NCBI GenBank assembly: GCA_964384335.1
Contig: CAYLKN010000005.1
Coordinates: 1-64,000 of the forward strand
DNA length: 64,000 nucleotides
Direction of reading: 5' to 3'
Source of the DNA: JAUICS01 sp964384335
Lineage (GTDB): Bacteria > Pseudomonadota > Alphaproteobacteria > Micavibrionales > Micavibrionaceae
The translations under genes and the position numbers were made by a program. Below the pieces are notes generated by a model. That model did no database searches, was not told the DNA's origin, and saw nothing but the letters and a program-made list of their open reading frames with translations. Positions 48,154 through 57,052 of the stretch are shown here, piece after piece. The stretch's first letter is position 1. Every line of letters starts with the position of its first letter.

Positions 48154-50595
48154 ATGAGAGATACAGCCAGAGTAGTCGTTATCGGAGGAGGCGTTGTGGG
48201 AGTGAGTACACTGTACCATCTTACAAAAAAAGGATGGTCAGATGTGCTTTTGATTGAACGGAAGGAGCTTGCCTCTGGCTCGACCTGGCATGCGGCCGGA
48301 TTGCTTCCCCTTTTTAACATGAGCTACAGCGTGGGTCAGATCCATAAATACTCCGTCAAGTTCTATCAGGACCTGGAAAAAGAAACCGGTCAGAATGTCG
48401 GCTTTGCAAATGTTTCCAATATCCGTCTTGCCATGACACAGGACCGCATGGATGAGTACAGACAATATGCAGGCGTTGCGGAAACAATCGGGGTGAATGT
48501 GAAATTTCTGACCCCGGATGAAGTCGTGGAAATCTGGCCGCTGGCTGTCAAGGACGGACTTGTAGGCGCAATCCAGAACCCCGACGACGGTTATATCCAG
48601 CCTTCGGATCTGACACAGGCCCTGGCCAAAGGGGCACGCGCAGGCGGAGCCGAAATACAAAGAAATACTACCGTTACAGCAATTGAGCGTACAAAGGACG
48701 GCGAATGGCTTGTCAAAACCGATAAGGGTGATATCAGATGTGAGCACATTGTCTCCGCCAGCGGAAACTTCGCCCGGCAGACGGGAAAAATGGTTGGTCT
48801 TGATGTGCCCGTTATTCCGGTTGAACACCAGTATATCGTTACGGAACCACACCCGGAGATCGTCAAACGGCGCGAACAGGGTCTGCCGGAAATGGGTGTT
48901 CTGAGAGAGTCCGACGGGGCCTGGTATATGCGTGAGGAAAACGGCGGCCTTATTCTCGGGCCCTATGAAAAAGGCGCGCCTGCCTGTTACGTGCACGGGC
49001 CGGATGACAATTCGGAATACGAACTTTTCCAGGAAGATCTCGAAAGGCTTGAGCCCCATATTGAATCTGCACTTCATCGCGTGCCCGCATTCGGCGAAGT
49101 CGGTGTCAAAAAAGTTTATAACGGTGCAATAGCATACACTCCGGACGGTAGCCCCATTATCGGTCCGGCCTGGGACGTTCCGAATTTCTGGCTTAGTGAA
49201 GGTCATTCCTTTGGTGTGACTGCCGCCGGAGGTGCGGGATGGCAACTGGCGGAGTGGATTGTTGAAGGTGAGCCGTCGATTGATATGCTGGGCGTTGATC
49301 CGCGCCGTTTCGGAGATTACGCATCGCGTAATTATCTGATCCGTAAAAATGAGGAAGCTTACGAAAATGTCTTTACAGTGCATTATCCGGATGAAGAGCG
49401 GGAGAAAGCCAGACCCCTGCGCACTTCTCCCTGTTATGACCGGATGAAAGACCGCGGCGCAGTTTTCGGGCAATTGTTCGGATGGGAACGTCCGAACTGG
49501 TTTGCACCAGAAGGCGTGCCCCAGGAAGATCACTGGTCGTTCCGCCGATCCCGATGGTTCGAACATGTCGGAAACGAAGTCAGAAATGTTACTGAAAATG
49601 TCGGTCTTCTGGATATGACAGCGTTTGCAAAATGTCGGGTTTCAGGACCGGGTGCCCGGGACTTTCTGGATATGTTTGTTGTAAGCAATCTCCCGAAAAC
49701 TGACGGGCGGCTTAACCTTGCATATTCCCTGAGTAAAAGCGGGGGTGTGCATTCCGAATTCACCATTCATAAGGAATCCGACACCAGTTATTATCTTGTC
49801 TCGGCCGGTGCGTTCAAACGCCTCGATCACGACTGGCTGCAAAGACATATGCCAAAAGACGGTTCAGTCAGATATGATGATCTGACGACGCAGAAAGGCG
49901 TCTTTGTACTGGCCGGGCCGAATGCACGCAGGGTTTTGGATAAAGTTTCCGGAGATGACGTTTCAAATGATGCGTTTAAGTGGCTTACGGGCCGGGATAT
50001 CTGCGTTGGTATGGCGAATGTCAAGGCGCTGCGCGTGAACTTTGTGGGTGAACTTGGATGGGAACTTCACCATCCTATTGAACTGCAGAACCACATTTTC
50101 GATACACTAATGGAAGCCGGAGAGGAATTCGGTATCAAACCGTTCGGTATACGCGCCATGAATTCCATGCGGCTTGAAAAATCATACCGTCTTCCAGGGG
50201 CAGAGCTTTCAATTGAATATGCGGCCCTTGAGTCGGGGCTTGACCGTTTCATCAATCTTGAAAAAACCGGTGCCCTTAATATCAAAGGACTTCTGGAATG
50301 GAAAGACAAAGGCTTCACGTATGAATTTGTTACGCTTGAAATTCATGACGTTACGGATGCTGATCCGATCGGAAACAATCCGATATACCAGGATGGCAAA
50401 CTGGTCGGCCGTGCAACAAGCGGGGGCTATGGTTTCCGAATTGGCAAGTCCCTGGCCCTGGCCATGGTCAGTCCCGATCTGGCAAAGGAAGGAAAAGAGC
50501 TTGAAATGGACATACTCGGCACAAACCACAAAGTTACAGTTATTGCCGACTGCCCTTTTGATCCGGAAAACAAAAGATTACGGGATGTACAATAA
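48154..50595 (+). CDS. dimethylglycine dehydrogenase-type FAD oxidoreductase
   Basis: An 813-aa two-part enzyme: an N-terminal FAD/DAO domain (VVVIGGGVVGVSTLYHL at 7-23, His46 in STWHAAGL at the covalent-FAD position) and a C-terminal GcvT-like folate domain (about 430-813). This is the plan of dimethylglycine dehydrogenase and its sarcosine dehydrogenase relatives, which demethylate onto THF. With the sox genes just upstream already handling sarcosine, dimethylglycine is the more likely substrate. AAGGAGA lies before the ATG. It ends the operon and converges on fabG. Confidence 0.9.
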   Translation: MRDTARVVVIGGGVVGVSTLYHLTKKGWSDVLLIERKELASGSTWHAAGLLPLFNMSYSVGQIHKYSVKFYQDLEKETGQNVGFANVSNIRLAMTQDRMDEYRQYAGVAETIGVNVKFLTPDEVVEIWPLAVKDGLVGAIQNPDDGYIQPSDLTQALAKGARAGGAEIQRNTTVTAIERTKDGEWLVKTDKGDIRCEHIVSASGNFARQTGKMVGLDVPVIPVEHQYIVTEPHPEIVKRREQGLPEMGVLRESDGAWYMREENGGLILGPYEKGAPACYVHGPDDNSEYELFQEDLERLEPHIESALHRVPAFGEVGVKKVYNGAIAYTPDGSPIIGPAWDVPNFWLSEGHSFGVTAAGGAGWQLAEWIVEGEPSIDMLGVDPRRFGDYASRNYLIRKNEEAYENVFTVHYPDEEREKARPLRTSPCYDRMKDRGAVFGQLFGWERPNWFAPEGVPQEDHWSFRRSRWFEHVGNEVRNVTENVGLLDMTAFAKCRVSGPGARDFLDMFVVSNLPKTDGRLNLAYSLSKSGGVHSEFTIHKESDTSYYLVSAGAFKRLDHDWLQRHMPKDGSVRYDDLTTQKGVFVLAGPNARRVLDKVSGDDVSNDAFKWLTGRDICVGMANVKALRVNFVGELGWELHHPIELQNHIFDTLMEAGEEFGIKPFGIRAMNSMRLEKSYRLPGAELSIEYAALESGLDRFINLEKTGALNIKGLLEWKDKGFTYEFVTLEIHDVTDADPIGNNPIYQDGKLVGRATSGGYGFRIGKSLALAMVSPDLAKEGKELEMDILGTNHKVTVIADCPFDPENKRLRDVQ

Positions 50596-50629
50596 AACAA
50601 GAGGCAACCCGTGTTGAAGGCAGGACGCC

Positions 50630-51367
50630 CTAAACCATTGCCATACCGCCATTGACGTGAATGGTTGCGCCTGTAACATACGCGGCTTCGTCACTGGCGA
50701 GATAGACGGCGGCAGCGGCGATCTCTTCAGGCTCACCCATACGGGCAAGCGGAATGGCGGCGTTTATTTTAGTCTTTTGATCATCGGTCAGAGCATCTGT
50801 CATTGCGCTGCGTATAAACCCCGGTGCAATACAGTTCACGGTTATGCCGCGCGCCGCAACCTCCTGTGCCATCGCTTTTGACCAGCCGATCATGCCGGAT
50901 TTTGTTGCAACATAATTACATTGTCCCGGGTTGCCGGTAACCCCAACAACTGAAGAAATATTGATAATTCTTCCCTGACGCCGCTTCATCATGAATTTCT
51001 GAACTGCCCTCGCCAGCTTGAAAGGAACGTTCAGGTTAATATTAATAACCTCATCCCATTCCTCGTCTTTCATGCGCAAGGAAAGATTGTCGCGCGTTAT
51101 ACCGGCATTATTGACAAGTATGTCTATGCCGCTGACTTTCTCTTCCGTTTCTTTGATCAGCGAGGTAACAGACTCCGTATCTTTGAGATCGGCAATGGCA
51201 GTAATTCCGGTTTGATTCATTTCGGCATTGAGAGCATTCAGTTTTTCACCGTTTCTGCCGGATATTACAACGGTGGCGCCCTGTCTATAGAGGGCAAGGG
51301 CAATAGCTTTACCGATTCCACCGGTCGCGCCGGTCACAAGAGCATTTTTGCCAGTCAGATCAAACAT
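50630..51367 (-). CDS. fabG: 3-oxoacyl-[acyl-carrier-protein] reductase
   Basis: NADPH-dependent reduction of 3-oxoacyl-ACP in fatty acid elongation. The 245-aa SDR protein has TGATGGIG at 12-19, NNAG at 86-89, Ser139, Tyr152 and Lys156, and the FabG signature INISSVVGVTGNPGQCNYVATKSGMIG. It lies 70 bp after fabD, but the usual acpP-fabF does not follow; the next gene is convergent. Confidence 0.96.
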   Translation of the reverse strand: MFDLTGKNALVTGATGGIGKAIALALYRQGATVVISGRNGEKLNALNAEMNQTGITAIADLKDTESVTSLIKETEEKVSGIDILVNNAGITRDNLSLRMKDEEWDEVININLNVPFKLARAVQKFMMKRRQGRIINISSVVGVTGNPGQCNYVATKSGMIGWSKAMAQEVAARGITVNCIAPGFIRSAMTDALTDDQKTKINAAIPLARMGEPEEIAAAAVYLASDEAAYVTGATIHVNGGMAMV

Positions 51368-51437
51368 GGCTGTCCTTTCCTTATTGTTACCGGCCCTGAC
51401 ATTATGGGTCAGGGCTTATTTCTGATTTATAAAGACA

Positions 51438-52382
51438 CTATTGTATAGCCTGCATGAGGCTGTCAATCTGCTCGGTTGAAGAAACAGGTTCGCAGGAAAC
51501 CTCCTTGTTGATTTTTTTCACGAGGCCAGTCAGAACCTTACCCGGACCGATCTCGTAAAATCTTTCTGCCCCCTGGCTTACAATCCATTCGATGCTTTCC
51601 CGCCAGCGCACAGTATATGTAATCTGATCAACCAGAAGCCGTCTGATCACATTCGGATCGGTTTCAGCCCTTGCAGTAACATTGCTGACTACGGGTACGA
51701 TCGGTGGACGAATATTTATATCCGCGAGCGCGTTTGCCATTTTCTGTGCGGCAGGGGCCATAAGACTGCAATGAAACGGTGCGCTTACAGGCAATAAAAC
51801 CGCTTTGCGGGCGCCCTTTTCACCGGCCAGTGCAACCGCGCGGTCCACAGCACCCGCATGACCGCTGACAACCACCTGACCCGGGGAATTGTCATTCGCC
51901 GCCTGGCATATTTCATGATTGGAAACGGATCCGGCAATTTCCTTTACGGCCTGATAATCAAGACCCAGCACTGCCGCCATGGCCCCTTTACCAAATGGCA
52001 CCGCAGCCTGCATGGCCTGACCCCTGATCTTGAGAAGCTTTGCCGTTTGCGAAAGTTCAAGCGCGCCTGTTGCGCATAAAGCCGAATATTCACCCAGAGA
52101 GTGCCCGGCGGCAAAGGAAATTTTTGATCTGATATCCAAACCGCCATGAACTTTCAGAATATTAAAAATGGCCATTGACATGGCCATGAGAGCAGGTTGG
52201 GTGTTTTCAGTCATGTTCAGATCTTTGTCAGGACCTTCAAACATGATTTTGGTCAGATTCTGGCCCAGGGCATCATTGACTTCCTCGAAAGTAAGTCTGG
52301 CTTCCTTGAAATTTTCCGCCAGCTCTCTGCCCATGCCAACGTATTGCGATCCCTGTCCGGGGAATACAAAAACACTGCTCAT
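51438..52382 (-). CDS. fabD: malonyl-CoA:ACP transacylase
   Basis: Loads malonyl groups onto acyl carrier protein. The 314-aa protein begins MSSVFVFPGQGSQYVGMGREL. Nucleophile Ser95 lies in GHSLGEYSAL, and the partner His in SAPFHCSLM. I prefer the ATG at 52382, which has GAGGGTTGGT directly upstream, over the in-frame ATG four codons earlier. It is divergent from pyrE. Confidence 0.96.
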   Translation of the reverse strand: MSSVFVFPGQGSQYVGMGRELAENFKEARLTFEEVNDALGQNLTKIMFEGPDKDLNMTENTQPALMAMSMAIFNILKVHGGLDIRSKISFAAGHSLGEYSALCATGALELSQTAKLLKIRGQAMQAAVPFGKGAMAAVLGLDYQAVKEIAGSVSNHEICQAANDNSPGQVVVSGHAGAVDRAVALAGEKGARKAVLLPVSAPFHCSLMAPAAQKMANALADINIRPPIVPVVSNVTARAETDPNVIRRLLVDQITYTVRWRESIEWIVSQGAERFYEIGPGKVLTGLVKKINKEVSCEPVSSTEQIDSLMQAIQ

Positions 52383-52504
52383 ACCAACCCTCATATCATT
52401 ATTGTTGTGATTATTAACACATACATTTACTCTATTTATGACTAAAAAACAATCAAACTTTCGGATGGTTTGAGTTCCATCTTAAAATGGCAAGGAAAGA
52501 GTTC

Positions 52505-53155
52505 ATGAACGACAAGAAAAGGGCACTTGAAGTCGCAAAAATTCTGATTGAAACAGAATCGGTCCTGATTAACACAAAAAAGCCCTTTACCTTTACTTCC
52601 GGTAAACAAGCCCCCGTTTATGTCGATTGCCGGCGACTCATCTCTTTCCCCTCCGAGAGGACGGTTTTAATGGATATGGCCGCATCCGTGCTGCGGGAAA
52701 AGATTGGGATTAAAAATATTGATTTTGTAGCGGGCGGTGAAACGGCCGGTATACCCTACGCTGCATTCGTTGCAGAACGGCTTGATAAACCCATGCTTTA
52801 CGTCCGTAAGAAACCTAAAGGGTTCGGCCGTATGGCCCAGATTGAAGGTAATCTTCCGGATGAAGATAAAAATGTGGTCCTGATCGAGGATCTTCAGACA
52901 GACGGGGGAAGTAAAAAAGTTTTTATTGATGCACTCCGGGAGGCCGGAGCAAATATCAACCATACCCTTGTGATTTTTCATTACGGTATTTACAAGGCCA
53001 GTGAAAACAATATGAAATCAATGGGTCTGACACTGCATGCCCTGACCACATGGTGGGATGTTCTTGCATACATAAAAGACAATAGCGTTTTTGATGGAGA
53101 AACCGTCGAGAATCTGGAAAATTATCTTAAAAATCCGGAAAGCTGGGCACCCTGA
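52505..53155 (+). CDS. pyrE: orotate phosphoribosyltransferase
   Basis: Transfers the phosphoribosyl group from PRPP to orotate in pyrimidine synthesis. The protein has KPFTFTSGKQAPVYVDCR, VAGGETAGIPYAA and the PRPP-binding VVLIEDLQTDGGSKK. I take the ATG at 52505 (216 aa), which has AAGGAAAG about 8 nt upstream; an in-frame ATG at 52487 would add six residues. Single gene, convergent with an orphan gene. Confidence 0.95.
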   Translation: MNDKKRALEVAKILIETESVLINTKKPFTFTSGKQAPVYVDCRRLISFPSERTVLMDMAASVLREKIGIKNIDFVAGGETAGIPYAAFVAERLDKPMLYVRKKPKGFGRMAQIEGNLPDEDKNVVLIEDLQTDGGSKKVFIDALREAGANINHTLVIFHYGIYKASENNMKSMGLTLHALTTWWDVLAYIKDNSVFDGETVENLENYLKNPESWAP

Positions 53156-53170
53156 TATACACAAACCCTT

Positions 53171-54016
53171 TCAAATCGATGGCGATATATATTTAAAACC
53201 TGCACAGGCCCCCATACCCATGCCGACGCCAGATCCATAAATGCTTTTATCATAGTAAATGAACTTTTTTATGTCCTCCATAAGACCCTCGCCATCAAAA
53301 CTGTCGCGCGGCATGTGATAAACGGCATAACCTCCTTTATAGGCATAATCGACGCGTGTTTCGTCGTCTGAAATAAATAATCCGTCACCAGGCGATGATA
53401 TATCAGATTTTTCTTTAAGATTGCACAAAAGTATTTCATACCAGTCAGAAGATGACATATTGGCCGGTATTTTCCCAAGACCAAAATTAATCAGGTAATC
53501 TGACTGAATATCAAGTGGTTTTGTTTCAAACAGACACTCAAATGCGGTATTCCAGATCTGGATCGTATTTCTGACATCTTTCTGCCGGGCAAGATATCGA
53601 ATATTGATATCCGCACCCTTTTCCTCCTTATAATCGCGCTGAAGCCTGCCAAGTGCCGCAAGAAAATGTTTTTCGTCTTCCGATATACTGGTATGGTTTA
53701 AGATGGTTTGATATGCCTCATCCCTTATTTCCAGTGCCTTCAATCTGATAGTATCCAAATCTTCGCGGTGTGAATTGGATTGAAGTGTTATGAGAAGTTC
53801 ATCAAGAGCCTTATCCTGCTCCGGATGAAAGCAGAAGTCGGGAAAGCTTGCCATAAAATAACTCTCCTGATTTTCCGATAAATTCGGAAGGTGGAGCTTT
53901 TCCGCAAATGAATTCAATGCATACTGACGGGCAATTATGAAATTACCGGCTGTTCTTCCAAAACAAAGATGCTCGAACTTTCTTGTTGGAGCAAACAAAA
54001 TAAGTTTATTTGTCAT
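53171..54016 (-). CDS. hypothetical protein (281 aa), unrecognised
   Basis: A soluble, acidic protein without signal peptide. The N-terminus (LILFAPTRKFEHLCFGRTAGNF) resembles the start of some nucleotide-binding folds but has no decisive motif. The centre is helical and charged. The C-terminal third (KGGYAVYHMPRDSFDGEG, then a Gly-rich GSGVGMGMGACAGFKYISPSI) is unusual. I do not recognise a family. Local base use is somewhat more AT-rich than the neighbours, which could indicate recent acquisition, but this is an impression and not a measurement. Confidence 0.65.
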   Translation of the reverse strand: MTNKLILFAPTRKFEHLCFGRTAGNFIIARQYALNSFAEKLHLPNLSENQESYFMASFPDFCFHPEQDKALDELLITLQSNSHREDLDTIRLKALEIRDEAYQTILNHTSISEDEKHFLAALGRLQRDYKEEKGADINIRYLARQKDVRNTIQIWNTAFECLFETKPLDIQSDYLINFGLGKIPANMSSSDWYEILLCNLKEKSDISSPGDGLFISDDETRVDYAYKGGYAVYHMPRDSFDGEGLMEDIKKFIYYDKSIYGSGVGMGMGACAGFKYISPSI

Positions 54017-54247
54017 ATTGTTTTAAGTCTTATTGCGCCGTTTTATAAAAGCGATTCTCTATTACCAACTTAATATAATACCACAAAAGAGATTTTTTTG
54101 TAATATTGCCTTATTTAAATCTCAATACTGTATTATAAGTGTTGGATGTTACATCTCTGACAAGAAGCCCGCAACAGAAATAAATGTTGCCGTCGTGTGT
54201 TTTGCCGGGGATATTTAAAATCAAGTTTGGATCAAAACCGGTGTTTT

Positions 54248-54910
54248 GTGAAACAGGACGATGACAAATTCCTTATTGCTTTACCGAAAGGCAGGATCCT
54301 GAAAGAGATCAGGCCGGTTTTCGAGCAATGCGGGATTAAAATCGAAGATGACTGTTTTGATGAAAATTCACGGCGTCTTCGTTTCGGCACAAATATCCAC
54401 CGCCTCGACTGCATCCGCGTGCGCGCCTTTGATATCGCCACAATCGTTGCATATGGCGGAGCCCATATCGGTATTGCGGGGTCCGATGTAATTAATGAGT
54501 TCGATTATGATGTTCTTTTATCACCGCTTGATTTCGGCATTGGAAAATGCCGTCTCAGTGTTGCGGTGAAAGAAGGAGACGCCGACCAGGATCATCCGCA
54601 AAACTGGTCTTATATTAATGTTGCCACCAAATATCCCAATCTGACAAAGTGTTTTTTCAGGGAAAGGGGCGTAGAAGCGAACTGCATAAAATTAAACGGC
54701 GCCATGGAAATTGTGCCTGAAATCGGAATGGCCCGGAAAATTGTTGATCTTGTCTCGACAGGGGCAACGCTGAAAGCAAACAATCTGGTTGAAGTTGAAA
54801 AAATCATGGACGTTTCAACACGCCTCATCATTAATAAGGCGTGCGCAAAAACAATTCCGAAAGATCTTCTGGCGATTGTCGAGTCCTTTGAAAGAGTTTT
54901 GAATGCATGA
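54248..54910 (+). CDS. hisG: ATP phosphoribosyltransferase, short form
   Basis: First step of histidine synthesis, joining ATP and PRPP. At about 220 aa this is the short form, which lacks the C-terminal regulatory domain and needs HisZ as partner. Motifs: LIALPKGRIL near the start, GIAGSDVINEFDYDVL, and MEIVPEIGMARKIVDLVSTGATLKAN for PRPP. No ATG fits the family start; I use the GTG at 54248 (MKQDDDKFLIALPKGR). No hisZ is in the window. The end overlaps the UPF0262 gene by 4 nt. Confidence 0.93.
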   Translation: MKQDDDKFLIALPKGRILKEIRPVFEQCGIKIEDDCFDENSRRLRFGTNIHRLDCIRVRAFDIATIVAYGGAHIGIAGSDVINEFDYDVLLSPLDFGIGKCRLSVAVKEGDADQDHPQNWSYINVATKYPNLTKCFFRERGVEANCIKLNGAMEIVPEIGMARKIVDLVSTGATLKANNLVEVEKIMDVSTRLIINKACAKTIPKDLLAIVESFERVLNA

Positions 54911-55434
54911 CAAAAACTCGTGACGATAAAACCCTTTCCGAAAAGGAATTCTGTCTTGAAAATGTCATTCTTGAAAGTACAGCCCCTGTCGTTAAAACCG
55001 ATTTGATAGAAAAAGAAAAACAGAGTGCGTTGAGAGATTTGCATAAGGGCACGTTTTTTAAACCTTTGAATGGAAAGAAGGGACCTTACACTTTGACCAT
55101 ATCTCTGGACGGAAACAGACTGCTTATGCAAATAACAAATAATTCAGAAGATCAGTTTGAAGATATTTCTTTTTCCTTGCGGATCTTTAAACAAATAATA
55201 AAGGATTATTTTATAATCGTGGAAAGTTATGAGGACGCCTGGCGCAAGGGGAATATTAGCAGACTTGAAGCCATCGACATGGGACGCAGAGGGCTGCACA
55301 ACGAAGGAGCCTCACGATTACAGGAAGTGCTGGAGACAAGACTAAAAGTGGATTTTTCAACGGCGCGCCGGCTGTTTACACTGATTTGCGTATTATGTGC
55401 GGGCCGGCGATCAAGCTGGCAGCAGCAGTCATAG
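54907..55434 (+). CDS. UPF0262 family protein
   Basis: A 175-aa protein of the alphaproteobacterial UPF0262 family. The C-terminal block is diagnostic: GPYTLTISLDGNRLLMQI, FKQIIKDYFIIVESYEDAWR, EAIDMGRRGLHNEGASRLQE and DFSTARRLFTLICVLCAGR. Function unknown; it is habitually found near his and infA genes, as here. Translation is coupled to hisG by an ATGA overlap. Confidence 0.93.
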   Translation: MTKTRDDKTLSEKEFCLENVILESTAPVVKTDLIEKEKQSALRDLHKGTFFKPLNGKKGPYTLTISLDGNRLLMQITNNSEDQFEDISFSLRIFKQIIKDYFIIVESYEDAWRKGNISRLEAIDMGRRGLHNEGASRLQEVLETRLKVDFSTARRLFTLICVLCAGRRSSWQQQS

Positions 55435-55540
55435 GCTTGCAAGACTCCTTTTTCCTGTCAATCAAATAATCTCAGAGCTTGCGTTTACGCATAAAACTTG
55501 CTTAGTATGCAGCGATTAACTTTAAAATTTATGGAATCGC

Positions 55541-55759
55541 ATGACAAAAGAAGACCTTATTGAGTTTAAAGGTGTGGTAACTGAAGTTCTTCCCAACGCA
55601 ATGTTCAGGGTAAAGCTTGAAAACGACCACGAAATACTCGCCCATACAGCCGGAAAAATGCGGAAAAACAGAATACGCGTCCTTGAAGGCGACTCCGTTA
55701 TTGTCGAAATGACCCCGTACGATCTTTCAAAAGGCCGCATTATTTACAGGGAGAAGTAG
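55541..55759 (+). CDS. infA: translation initiation factor IF-1
   Basis: A 72-aa OB-fold protein that binds the ribosomal A site during initiation. MTKEDLIEFKGVVTEVLPNA, FRVKLENDHEILAHTAGKMRKNRIRVLEGD and SKGRIIYREK are textbook IF-1. It leads the cluster infA-HAD-maf-RNase E/G, with only 4 bp to the next gene. Confidence 0.98.
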   Translation: MTKEDLIEFKGVVTEVLPNAMFRVKLENDHEILAHTAGKMRKNRIRVLEGDSVIVEMTPYDLSKGRIIYREK

Positions 55760-55763
55760 ATAC

Positions 55764-56384
55764 ATGAACCGTGAGCTTGATGCCGTTGTATTTGATATCG
55801 GGAATGTCCTGCTCGACTGGAACCCTGAATATATTTTCAGAAAAATTCTTCCCTCAAACATTGATGTTCAGGATTTTTTTAAAGAAATCGACTATTTTGA
55901 GCGTAACTATGAAATGGATAAAGGTATTCCGCTAGAGCAAGCAAGGAAAGAGATGATTGCAGCTTTCCCCCATTATGCGGATGTATTCAATGCCTATTTC
56001 GACAGGTGGATTGAGTCTATTGGAGGTGAGATCGCAGGCACAACCAGACTCCTGAGGCAGCTTCATAAGATTGGCATTCCGCTATACTCCATAACGAATT
56101 TCCATCAGGATTTTTTTGAGATAACGTGTAAACATTATGATTTCCTAAAATTGTTTAACGGTATTGTTGTTTCAGGAACCGAGGGAATTCGCAAGCCTGA
56201 TCAGGAAATCTATCAGCTGTTGCTCGATCGTTACGATCTTCGGCCTGAAAGGCTTATATTTATAGACGATAAACCTGAAAATGTGGAAACTTCCGAGAAA
56301 CTCGGATTTCACGGACATGTGTTTGAGTCTGCGGAGGGGTTGAGAGACAGACTCGATACGTTCAACCTGCCTCTGGCTGCATGA
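55764..56384 (+). CDS. HAD-superfamily hydrolase (YihX-like)
   Basis: A 206-aa haloacid-dehalogenase-type phosphatase. The nucleophile Asp11 is in VVFDIGNVLLDWNP, the DxGN version also seen in E. coli YihX (glucose-1-phosphate phosphatase). Motif 2 is ITNF, motif 3 GIRKPDQEIY, and motif 4 IFIDDKPENV. Substrate unknown. Its stop overlaps the maf start by ATGA. Confidence 0.88.
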   Translation: MNRELDAVVFDIGNVLLDWNPEYIFRKILPSNIDVQDFFKEIDYFERNYEMDKGIPLEQARKEMIAAFPHYADVFNAYFDRWIESIGGEIAGTTRLLRQLHKIGIPLYSITNFHQDFFEITCKHYDFLKLFNGIVVSGTEGIRKPDQEIYQLLLDRYDLRPERLIFIDDKPENVETSEKLGFHGHVFESAEGLRDRLDTFNLPLAA

Positions 56385-56989
56385 CAAAACAAAAACAGAT
56401 ACCGGAACTGATACTGGCATCTTCTTCCCCGCGGCGTCTTGACCTTCTTAAACAGATTGGCCTCACCCCTGACAAGGTGGTCAGCGGCAATATAGACGAA
56501 ACGGCACTTAAAAACGAGTTACCCAAGGATCTTCCCGGACGCCTGGCCGAATTGAAGGCAAAAGCAGTGAAGAAAAAAGAAAAAAGCGGTGATTCAGCTT
56601 ACATACTGGCTGCGGATACCGTGGTTGCCTGTGGCCGCCGCATTCTTGGAAAACCGGAAAACAGGGTTGAAGCGGAAAACTGCCTGAGCCTCCTTTCCGG
56701 ACGCAGACACAGGGTTTATGGCGGAATCTCCCTTCTTTGTCCGGACGGACGGATTGTTTCCCGAACTGTTTTAACGATGGTTCAGTTTAAGCGGTTAAGC
56801 CGGGAGGAAATGGATTTTCTTCTCAGCACGGGAGAATGGGAAGGCAAGGCCGGCGGATATGCAATTCAGGGATTTTCAGGGGCCTTTGTAAAGTCAATTC
56901 AGGGATCTTACACCAATGTGGTGGGCTTGTCGCTGTACGATACGGCCAAGATCCTAACCGGAAACGGTTTCCACTGGATGCAGGCTTAA
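56381..56989 (+). CDS. maf: Maf-family nucleotide pyrophosphatase
   Basis: Hydrolyses non-canonical or modified nucleoside triphosphates; the family includes dTTP/UTP and m7GTP pyrophosphatases. The 202-aa protein has LASSSPRRLDLL near the start, ILAADTVVACGRRILGKP, SGRRHRVYGG, and GKAGGYAIQGFSGAFVKSIQGSYTNVVGL. The last run (EGKAGGYAIQG) suits the YhdE-type dTTP/UTP group. infA-maf linkage is usual in Alphaproteobacteria. Confidence 0.94.
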   Translation: MTKQKQIPELILASSSPRRLDLLKQIGLTPDKVVSGNIDETALKNELPKDLPGRLAELKAKAVKKKEKSGDSAYILAADTVVACGRRILGKPENRVEAENCLSLLSGRRHRVYGGISLLCPDGRIVSRTVLTMVQFKRLSREEMDFLLSTGEWEGKAGGYAIQGFSGAFVKSIQGSYTNVVGLSLYDTAKILTGNGFHWMQA

Positions 56990-57052
56990 AAGGCGCTATA
57001 CTCATTTGAGTACTTTTAAAACAGGGCTTTACGATGCCTGAAGGAGGATGTT

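Noticed and set aside
48238..49566. 442-aa minus-strand frame opposite the dimethylglycine dehydrogenase
   Set aside because: Mirror of the conserved FAD domain; no recognisable protein features.
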